Shown: positions 57,061-64,000 of the stretch, piece after piece
Numbering within the stretch: position 1 is the first letter of the stretch
Layout: every line of letters starts with the position of its first letter
Assembly: GCF_016901995.1 (NCBI RefSeq)
Contig: NZ_JACJLE010000007.1
Coordinates: forward strand, 29,319-93,318
Origin: Bacteroides caecigallinarum
GTDB lineage: Bacteria; Bacteroidota; Bacteroidia; Bacteroidales; Bacteroidaceae
Direction: 5' to 3'
Length of the DNA stretch: 64,000 bases
Translations under genes and position numbers: made by a program
The notes under the pieces: generated by a model
The model's database searches: none
Seen by the model: only the letters and a program-made list of their open reading frames with translations
Told to the model about the DNA's origin: nothing

Positions 57061-60000
57061 TTATAATGTCACATTTAATCCGAATACAAATGAACGATTA
57101 CGTGGATAGGCTCCGAAATCTACTCCCGGAGTAAGATTGTTGCCTTTAGTAGAAACCTCCGGATCAAAACCTGTATAAGGTGTAACAATAAAGAGATTAC
57201 TTGATGTGAAATACAATCTCAGCTTTTTTATACTCCAGTTTCTAAGCATACTGCGAGGAAATGTATAGCCCAAAGTCAAATTACTTAAACGAAGGAATGA
57301 AGCATTTTCCACGGCCCATGAATGAACATAATAGCTACCTTGCTGTAAATCTGCCACGGAAGCAACAGTCTTTCCCTGATTTATTTGTTTCAACAATTCA
57401 GGATCAGTAACTTTATTTCCTTCAGAATCTATAGTCATCCATCTGTGTGAACTGTTTGCCAGATCAAGAGCATTTCTGTTTGTACCGCCTATAAGAGTAT
57501 TATTCAATTTTGTTGCATTCAACACTTCTCCACCAATACTATAAGTAAAGAAGAAGCTAAAATCAAAACCTTTATATGATATTGAATTGTTTAAACCTCC
57601 ATATACAATGGGATTAGCATTTCCAATTACCGTACGATCATTATCGTTCACGATACCGTCATTATTAACATCAGCAAATTTCCAAGAACCTGGTTGTACT
57701 CCATCCCTAACAGGAACACCATCCTTTAAAGTATATGTGCCTGTAGAAGGATCATAATTAAAATCATCTACTTCATAAAGCCCCAATGTCTTAAATCCAT
57801 AGAACTGTCCAATCGGCTCTCCTACGGCTATTTTATGAGTATTCTGATTAAACCCGAACTCAGCCTCCTCAAGAAAATAATCCTCACCTGACAGAGCTTC
57901 AATCCTGTTTCTATTAAAAGACATATTAAAATCAGTACTCCAAGTTAAATTATCATTCTGTATATTAACAGAAGAAACAGACAAATCAACACCTACATTT
58001 CTCGTCCTACCGATATTTCTCAACATAGTGGTATAACCAGAAGAGGCAGGAACTTTAGAATTAAGCAAAAGATGTGAACTCTTATTCAAATAAAATTCCG
58101 GAGAAATGGTAAGCCTTTGATCGAAAAATCCAAAATCAATTCCCATATTAAAAGTCTTATTGGACTCCCATTGCAAATTTTCGCTTGGAATTGCAGAAGG
58201 AGCATAACCCGGCGACATGGAAGTGTCACTCGGATATGTAGCTGAAGACAGCAATGACAACGATGCATAACTTGCTATACGATTATTTCCTGCAAGACCA
58301 TATCCTGCTCGAAGCTTTAAATCGGAAAATACATCCAGTCTTTTTATAAAATCTTCTTCACTAAGTCGCCATGCGGCAGATACAGACGGAAAAAATCCCC
58401 ATTTATGATTCTTGCTGAATTTTGACGATCCGTCTGCACGTACGGTAGCAGTAACAAGATATCGTTCCTTGAAGTTATAATTAAATCTCGAAAAGAACGA
58501 TAAAAGCTTATCGTCATAATTTACATTTGAAGTAATAGTACCTGGAGTGCCAACACTAGTATCATTCAATCCAATATCATTATTAGGGAAGTTTGTTACT
58601 GTAGAATTAACCCATTGTGTCCACCTGGATACCCATTCCTGACCAAACATTGCAATAAATTTCTGTTTTTTGGTCTTGTATTCATAGTTAAAGACATTAG
58701 ATGTCTGAAAACTTCCATTCTCCGAATATTGTATACTACCATTTATACTCGAACGCTTGGCTATAGCTGACAATTCTCCATAGAAACGATCACGACGAAG
58801 AATATAATATCTGGTACCAAGAGAACTTTTAAATGTCCAACGTTTACTTATACGGAAATTTAATCCTCCGTTAATCTGAAACGTGCGGGCTGTTCTATCA
58901 TCAGTTTCCTGCTCTGCTGATATTAGAGGGTTCTGCATAGGATTGGACTCATCATCTACCAGCAATGGGTCCTCCCCTTCTAACAGACCTTGTTCTGTTC
59001 CTGTAATACCTGCAATTGGACGATACTGAATAATATGTTCCATCTTATTGAAACGGGCATTACCTTCGGATGTTCCCATTCCGTATATTTTCTGTTGAGT
59101 AAAGTTTAAACGTGCATTAACAGATAAACGTTTTCCACCTTTGTGCGAAACATTAAGTGATATATTATGCTTTTCATCACCACTATATACCATAGCGCCC
59201 AAGTTTTTGAAATAAGCATAGCCCATACTGAAACTTGTATCCTTATTACCTCCTGAAACATTTATTCTATAGTTCTGACTAGTTGTAGTACGTCCCAATA
59301 CTTCTTCCTGCCAATCTATTCCTCTATCTGAATAATTCTCATCAATTTCCATAAATGAACCGTATAAGTTCTGAAAACGATTTACACCATCTTCACCATT
59401 AAAATAAAGATTTCTTTCATAATCCAATATCGCAAACTCTTTGGAAGACAATACAGGCAGCTTTTTCGCTATTTTTGCAAAACCTATATAAGTGTCGAAA
59501 TTCACATCAAGTTTGGAACCATTCTTTCCCCCACTTTTAGTTGTGATAACGACAACACCATTTGCACCACGTGCACCATATATAGCAGTGGCAGAAGCAT
59601 CTTTAAGAATATCTATACTTTCAATCTCACCCGGATCAAGGTTTGACATTCCGTCTTCACTGGGAAAACCGTCAATTATATAAAGAGGTTCATTGCTTTG
59701 AGTGATGGATATACCTCCACGTACACGTATAGAGACAGAAGCTCCAGGTCCACCTTCTGACTGAATTACCTGTACACCAGCCACACGACCCGCCAATGCC
59801 TGCGTTACGTCCGAAGTAGGTGTTTTCATAATATCATCACTTTTTACAGAAACAACAGAACCTGTAAGATCACTACGTTTCGATGTTCCGTATCCGATAA
59901 CTACAACTTCATCAAGAACTTTATTATCCTGCTTCAATTTTACATCTATTACCGTACGGCCTTTCACTGCAATCTCCTGCGAAGCCATTCCTATAAAAGA

Positions 60001-60228
60001 GAATATCAGAACGTCGTTTGCTTTTGCCGAAATAGTATACTTCCCTTCCATATCTGTAATAGTACCAACATTTGCATTACCTTTAATACGAATATTAGCC
60101 CCAATTACTTCAAGCCCTGTATCATCTACTACCTTTCCTGATATGTTTATGTTCTGTGCAATTAAAGTTGCACAAAACATAAACATAAAAAGAAAACCTG
60201 TTACTAACTTTTTATACACATTTTTCAT
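57061..60228 (-). CDS. susC: SusC-like TonB-dependent transporter
   Basis: A 1055-residue outer-membrane transporter that imports oligosaccharides with SusD. It has a signal peptide (ending CATLIAQ), a CarboxypepD_reg-like domain (ISGKVVDDTGLEVIGANIRI), the TonB-contact segment DEVVVIGYGTSKRSDLTGSV and the plug (VTQALAGRVAGVQVIQSEGG, ESIDILKDASATAIYGARGA). The 22-strand barrel ends in RNRSFVFGLNVTL. There is no STN domain, fitting control by the HTCS rather than by a sigma/anti-sigma pair. First gene of an operon through susD, sulfatase, DUF3575 and two lipoproteins. Complete and undamaged. Confidence 0.97.
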   Translation of the reverse strand: MKNVYKKLVTGFLFMFMFCATLIAQNINISGKVVDDTGLEVIGANIRIKGNANVGTITDMEGKYTISAKANDVLIFSFIGMASQEIAVKGRTVIDVKLKQDNKVLDEVVVIGYGTSKRSDLTGSVVSVKSDDIMKTPTSDVTQALAGRVAGVQVIQSEGGPGASVSIRVRGGISITQSNEPLYIIDGFPSEDGMSNLDPGEIESIDILKDASATAIYGARGANGVVVITTKSGGKNGSKLDVNFDTYIGFAKIAKKLPVLSSKEFAILDYERNLYFNGEDGVNRFQNLYGSFMEIDENYSDRGIDWQEEVLGRTTTSQNYRINVSGGNKDTSFSMGYAYFKNLGAMVYSGDEKHNISLNVSHKGGKRLSVNARLNFTQQKIYGMGTSEGNARFNKMEHIIQYRPIAGITGTEQGLLEGEDPLLVDDESNPMQNPLISAEQETDDRTARTFQINGGLNFRISKRWTFKSSLGTRYYILRRDRFYGELSAIAKRSSINGSIQYSENGSFQTSNVFNYEYKTKKQKFIAMFGQEWVSRWTQWVNSTVTNFPNNDIGLNDTSVGTPGTITSNVNYDDKLLSFFSRFNYNFKERYLVTATVRADGSSKFSKNHKWGFFPSVSAAWRLSEEDFIKRLDVFSDLKLRAGYGLAGNNRIASYASLSLLSSATYPSDTSMSPGYAPSAIPSENLQWESNKTFNMGIDFGFFDQRLTISPEFYLNKSSHLLLNSKVPASSGYTTMLRNIGRTRNVGVDLSVSSVNIQNDNLTWSTDFNMSFNRNRIEALSGEDYFLEEAEFGFNQNTHKIAVGEPIGQFYGFKTLGLYEVDDFNYDPSTGTYTLKDGVPVRDGVQPGSWKFADVNNDGIVNDNDRTVIGNANPIVYGGLNNSISYKGFDFSFFFTYSIGGEVLNATKLNNTLIGGTNRNALDLANSSHRWMTIDSEGNKVTDPELLKQINQGKTVASVADLQQGSYYVHSWAVENASFLRLSNLTLGYTFPRSMLRNWSIKKLRLYFTSSNLFIVTPYTGFDPEVSTKGNNLTPGVDFGAYPRNRSFVFGLNVTL

Positions 60229-60260
60229 AATACTATTCTTTTTCAGCTATTTTACGACTG

Positions 60261-60296
60261 CAAATATATCTGATTGTATCATATTAAAATTTCAAA
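60261..60296 (-). promoter_or_regulatory. Promoter of the susC operon
   Basis: On the minus strand TATATTTG (60261-60268) fits the -7 consensus, 32 bp before the susC start; a TTTG at 60293-60296 lies 24 bp upstream, slightly beyond normal spacing, as expected for an activator-dependent promoter. Confidence 0.5.
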
Positions 60297-60323
60297 ACCG
60301 TTTTATCTTATTTTGATTACGTA

Positions 60324-61577
60324 TTATTTCTTCAAATCATTATAGCGTTTCAATGCTTCCAAATAATAATAATCAGCATAATTAATTGGTGTATCAATTT
60401 CAGAACCATGAGGAAGAGAACCAACAGAATGCATGAGCACAAAACCCTTGTTTTGACCTTTTTCTGAAAGGTATTTTTTTGAAGATAGGCTTTTCAATAT
60501 TTCTTCCGCATAATCAAAATATCTGTCACCATTTTCTGCAAATGTACTTAATTCTAAAAATGCAGAAGCTATAACAGCTGCAGCAGAAGCATCACGCGGA
60601 GTTTCCATTTTTATCGGAGCATCAAAATCCCAATAACAAACCTTATCTGATGCTACATTACGTTTTATAATCATTTCTGCTACATTAACAGCCTGATTAA
60701 GAAATTTCACATCTTTAGTTTCTCTATAACAAGAAGTATATCCATACACAGCCCAACCTTGACCACGAGCCCAAGCCGAATCATCGTTTTTACCTTGATG
60801 AGTACCTTTCAGTTCAACAGAACCGTCATCATTATAACTCACAACATGAAACGAAGTAAAATCAGGGCGGAAATGATGTTTCATTGTAGTATATGCATGC
60901 TTGATTGCCACTTGTTTATACTTTTGGTTTCCTGTAAGATTAGTAGCGTTAAACAATAAATCAAGATTCATCATATTGTCTATTATAACCGGGTAATTCC
61001 AATGCCCGAAGTCCCATGATCTTATACATCCTATCTGCACATTGAATCTTGAACACAAGTTTTCAGCTGTTTCTACTATCACATCCATGATACTGTCATT
61101 CGGAGCAAGACGCATTGCATTACCATAACTACAGTTTATCATAAAACCAATGTCATGATTATCTTTATATTTACTGATAGGAAACATTCGATTGGTATAA
61201 TCTATAGCTTCATTTTTCAAATCAGCATCTCCTGTAAGCTCGTACGCATACCACAAACTTCCAGGGAAAAAGCCACTTGTCCAGTCATATATATTGCAAT
61301 TTCTCCTTGTTCCTAATTTTTCTTTTGGAGGATTAGCCCATAAAGAATCGGCAAAAGTAGAAGCATCACGTTCCAACTGACTTTCCAAGAAGCTAACATC
61401 ATATCCTGTCCATAAAGAACGTGGCATCACTACAGAATCCTTTAGTTCTTGTGCCGTGAATTTCAGTTGATAAGATGCAACATCAAGTGCATCACATACC
61501 CATTTCTCATTATTTACATTAGACTGACATGATGAAAGAAATATGCCAGATAAAAACAAATTCAAAAAAAATCTCAT
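60324..61577 (-). CDS. GH88 unsaturated glucuronyl hydrolase (lipoprotein)
   Basis: A 417-residue alpha/alpha-toroid hydrolase that removes the unsaturated uronic acid left at the non-reducing end by lyases. Lipobox GIFLSSC, Cys near residue 17. Landmarks are YDWTSGFFPGSLWYAYELTG, HDIGFMINCSYGNAMRL with the Asp equivalent to the first catalytic Asp, IIDNMMNLDLLFNAT with the second, and DDSAWARGQGWAVYGYT. It begins 8 bp after the third lyase stop, so the two are made together. Its presence shows that the locus product is a 4,5-unsaturated uronide and supports the lyase assignment of the three paralogues. Confidence 0.93.
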   Translation of the reverse strand: MRFFLNLFLSGIFLSSCQSNVNNEKWVCDALDVASYQLKFTAQELKDSVVMPRSLWTGYDVSFLESQLERDASTFADSLWANPPKEKLGTRRNCNIYDWTSGFFPGSLWYAYELTGDADLKNEAIDYTNRMFPISKYKDNHDIGFMINCSYGNAMRLAPNDSIMDVIVETAENLCSRFNVQIGCIRSWDFGHWNYPVIIDNMMNLDLLFNATNLTGNQKYKQVAIKHAYTTMKHHFRPDFTSFHVVSYNDDGSVELKGTHQGKNDDSAWARGQGWAVYGYTSCYRETKDVKFLNQAVNVAEMIIKRNVASDKVCYWDFDAPIKMETPRDASAAAVIASAFLELSTFAENGDRYFDYAEEILKSLSSKKYLSEKGQNKGFVLMHSVGSLPHGSEIDTPINYADYYYLEALKRYNDLKK

Positions 61578-61585
61578 AATTATAG

Positions 61586-64000
61586 CTATTTAATTATTAC
61601 ACATGTAGGTTTTAATCTTCTATCAGTCATTTCTTCGGTCTTCCATTCACCATCTATGCAGTCGTATAGAACAGAAGCATTCTTATCTTTTAGTTTATAT
61701 ATTTTTCTTGGTTCAATTTCAATACTTTTTTTACCATAACCAAACTTTGATTTTCCATCGGTTATAATTATACTGGCAGGTTTACTTACATTCAATTCAG
61801 CTGATATGTTCCATCCACCCACTTGTATACCTCCTGACTTATGACAACGTACTATCTTACGTTTCTCTTTTCCATCCTGATCTATTATTATAACGGTAAG
61901 TATCCTATTATATTTTGAAGGATGGAAAGTAGCCTTCAAATGCCAATATTTCTCCAAACGTTCACCTCTAACAGCCAGATTTTCATCAGGCTGTTCGGTA
62001 AAATCATTTGTCTGCGAGTATATACAAGACTGTTCTGATATAATATAAGCCGTAGCGGTAAAACCACCTTCTTCATTATGAGTAACCAGTGTATTATCAT
62101 TTATATTGAAACGTACAGGGCTATGCAGCAGCCAGTCCCATCTAACATTTTTCTTTGCCTCCATTTCGTCATATAAAACAACAATATCCTTATCAAGAAC
62201 AATAACATGGCGAAAGAATTTTGTCAAAGGAGTTTCTCCAAACCCATTTTCAGGAGTCTGCTCTATTCCTACTTTACTGAAGTTTTCGTTCCACATAGGA
62301 TACTCACTAACGCCACAATACGCATTTGAAGCGTCTCCCAATGCATAAGTTATGTGTTCACCTTTCAGCATACGAGTTATTTGTCCATAAGCCCTTGTAG
62401 TAAAAGGTTGACCTATGCCATCTACCAGAATTGTGTTATGAGCCCTTGTATGGCGATATGACATTATATTATGAGCATCGCTGAAATTCAGATAATATCC
62501 TGCTGAACGATAAACAGGTATTCCATTATAATGAATATTAAATGCATTCTGATTTGAATGAGTATGACTGCCTGAACCAAACGGACTAGAACGAAAACTC
62601 AAATACATACCATGTTTATAATCCGACAAAGAATCAATATATATCATCTCTCCACTATCTTTAAACCACACTGATTTAGAGACGTCAGAGGGTAAAGAAT
62701 TATTTACAGGACGTGATTTACCACTCAACATTCTGTAAAGCCTCAACTCATAATCAGTCTTATACAATTGATTTATAGAGGAATACCATGATGCATAAGG
62801 ATCACCTGTCTCACGGGCAAGAAAGTCCGCAAATGCGCTACGGATACGCAACGGCTGGTCATTGGTCTTTTCATGCCCATCGCCAAATCCTGCAGACAGA
62901 GATTCAGGAGGCCAACTATAAACAAGTCCTTTACCCGCATTCCTATACCATGGATGCTTAAGAAAATCTACACCTGTCAGATACGAAAACAACGAAGCCA
63001 TATAACTTAAAGTAACTGCATTTGCACTGAAATAGCTTGTCCCATTATGCCAGTTCCCATCTCTATTAAGATTTGCAGCCGGAGCTTTACATGTCCATAT
63101 TTCGTAAAGATATTCTAAAATCTCCTTCGCCAAAGGATCTTTATCGTGAAAGACCAAAGCAGCCTGAATAAATTTTCTTACTGGAAACTGCCAAAAATGA
63201 TTGTTAAAAACATGATTTTCTTCATGTCCATACATCAAATTACGATAGTATTCAAACACATTAATAACAAGCTCCTTGATCTTTGCCCTCTCTTCTACTG
63301 TCAAAATTGAATAACATGTTTCATACACATTAGCCATAAAAAAAGCCAGATCACCTGCAAAAAAATCATTTGCCAGACGAGATTCTTCAAATTCCACTGA
63401 CAACAAACGCCTGGCAAACTGCACCATTTTATCAGCATATACCTGACGATCCATTAGGATATATGCGGTTTGCAATTTAACTGCAAGCTCTGACATTTCA
63501 CTCAATTTATTATAAGGATTAACATCAAAAGTATAATTTGCCGCAATTCCTTGCCTTGCCTGACTTATCATGTCATTATACTCAGGATGTTTATATATAT
63601 CTTTTCTAGCATTCTCTATTTTGTCAGACAAGAAACAATATATTCTATTTCCTTTTTTAGGAACATTTGAAAGAAATACATCAAAAGAAGGAGTTACAAA
63701 TTCGGGGATATCATCAGTAATCTCGAAAGAATAGGTTTCACTCCATTCTGAAAATTTACCTTCAGCAGAAACATTACGAAATCTCCAGTACCATATTCCC
63801 GGTTTCAAAACCTGGTGGGGATTGAACATACACCACGGACGAATTTCGGAATATATAGTAGCATTATCTGAAAATTTATTATCACAAGATAATGCAAACT
63901 GTATATTCTCTTCCTTTTTCATAGATAATGGTACAAATAACGCACACGGATTTATATATAAAGTTACCCCTTTTTGTGGATACGGAACAGTCCTTACATT
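61586..64000 (-). CDS. DUF4962/heparinase II-III-type polysaccharide lyase, paralogue 3 (5' end outside window)
   Basis: The frame is open through the right edge: from 64000 it reads NVRTVPYPQKGVTLYINPCA before the Met at 63922, matching paralogue 1 upstream of its DUF4962 domain, so 63922 is not the true start. At least 804 residues are present. Motifs include NRIYCFLSDKIENARKDI, HVFNNHFWQFPVRKFIQ, LNRDGNWHNGTSYF, GSGSHTHSNQNAF and YRHTRAHNTILVDGIGQPF. The last block and the following 80 residues are nearly identical to paralogue 1 and clearly different from paralogue 2. Signal peptide type is unknown. It is upstream of, and coupled to, the GH88 gene. Confidence 0.88.
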   Translation of the reverse strand, partial: NVRTVPYPQKGVTLYINPCALFVPLSMKKEENIQFALSCDNKFSDNATIYSEIRPWCMFNPHQVLKPGIWYWRFRNVSAEGKFSEWSETYSFEITDDIPEFVTPSFDVFLSNVPKKGNRIYCFLSDKIENARKDIYKHPEYNDMISQARQGIAANYTFDVNPYNKLSEMSELAVKLQTAYILMDRQVYADKMVQFARRLLSVEFEESRLANDFFAGDLAFFMANVYETCYSILTVEERAKIKELVINVFEYYRNLMYGHEENHVFNNHFWQFPVRKFIQAALVFHDKDPLAKEILEYLYEIWTCKAPAANLNRDGNWHNGTSYFSANAVTLSYMASLFSYLTGVDFLKHPWYRNAGKGLVYSWPPESLSAGFGDGHEKTNDQPLRIRSAFADFLARETGDPYASWYSSINQLYKTDYELRLYRMLSGKSRPVNNSLPSDVSKSVWFKDSGEMIYIDSLSDYKHGMYLSFRSSPFGSGSHTHSNQNAFNIHYNGIPVYRSAGYYLNFSDAHNIMSYRHTRAHNTILVDGIGQPFTTRAYGQITRMLKGEHITYALGDASNAYCGVSEYPMWNENFSKVGIEQTPENGFGETPLTKFFRHVIVLDKDIVVLYDEMEAKKNVRWDWLLHSPVRFNINDNTLVTHNEEGGFTATAYIISEQSCIYSQTNDFTEQPDENLAVRGERLEKYWHLKATFHPSKYNRILTVIIIDQDGKEKRKIVRCHKSGGIQVGGWNISAELNVSKPASIIITDGKSKFGYGKKSIEIEPRKIYKLKDKNASVLYDCIDGEWKTEEMTDRRLKPTCVIIK

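Noticed and set aside
61586..63922. Complete third lyase starting at 63922
   Set aside because: The frame continues to the window edge with sequence matching the N-terminal part of paralogue 1, so the gene is partial.

Overview
The window is a chromosomal segment of a member of the Bacteroidales, most likely Bacteroides or Phocaeicola. The evidence is the SusC/SusD pair, a one-protein hybrid two-component sensor, repeated TAnnTTTG promoter -7 boxes, GLPGLI, DUF3575, four-helix-bundle and DUF3791 proteins, and a TCA gene trio ending in a mitochondrial-type aconitase. The species cannot be fixed from sequence reading alone. No rRNA, tRNA, complete insertion sequence or CRISPR array was seen.

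Region 1 (1-11.4 kb): a 5'-truncated sensor kinase with its OmpR-type regulator; a convergent aconitase - isocitrate dehydrogenase - citrate synthase operon that makes 2-oxoglutarate; an outer-membrane barrel; and a GLPGLI protein paired with a large TonB-receptor-like gene broken by one in-frame TAG codon.

Region 2 (11.4-18.2 kb): thiamine synthesis under a TPP riboswitch, thiS-thiE-thiG-thiC-thiH, with a four-helix-bundle gene inserted between thiC and thiH and flanked by perfect 17-bp inverted repeats. A terminator after thiH separates a zinc-cysteine-less ThiF-like gene and a TenI/ThiE-like gene with its own promoter.

Region 3 (18.2-26.9 kb): core genes (prs, a B12-binding radical SAM protein, an FtsB/DivIC-type protein, dnaX), a translationally coupled DUF3791-DUF3990-DUF3791 trio that resembles an ADP-ribosyltransferase toxin module, and the queuosine precursor operon yhhQ-queC-queF. 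That operon has a candidate preQ1-I riboswitch at its head and four 22-bp palindromic units in the queC-queF gap.

Region 4 (26.9-36.9 kb): an AT-rich accessory island. It starts with a 33-bp-period repeat, then an XRE regulator behind an 18-bp inverted repeat that overlaps its promoter, then a same-strand run of McrB-like GTPase/ATPase, DUF2357 McrC-like nuclease, an unrecognised 85-residue protein, a 1277-residue putative nuclease-STAND NTPase and a Vsr-type endonuclease. It reads as a composite anti-phage locus and is the best candidate here for an undescribed system.

Region 5 (36.9-64 kb): recD2, then a polysaccharide utilisation locus. It contains a hybrid sensor, three paralogous DUF4962/heparinase-II-III-type lyases (the last cut by the window edge), a GH29 fucosidase, a GH88 unsaturated uronyl hydrolase, a Ser-type S1 sulfatase, SusC and SusD. 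A DUF3575 protein and two fimbrillin-like lipoproteins continue the susCD operon. The enzyme set points to a sulfated, fucose-bearing, uronic-acid-containing glycan; the precise substrate is not determined.
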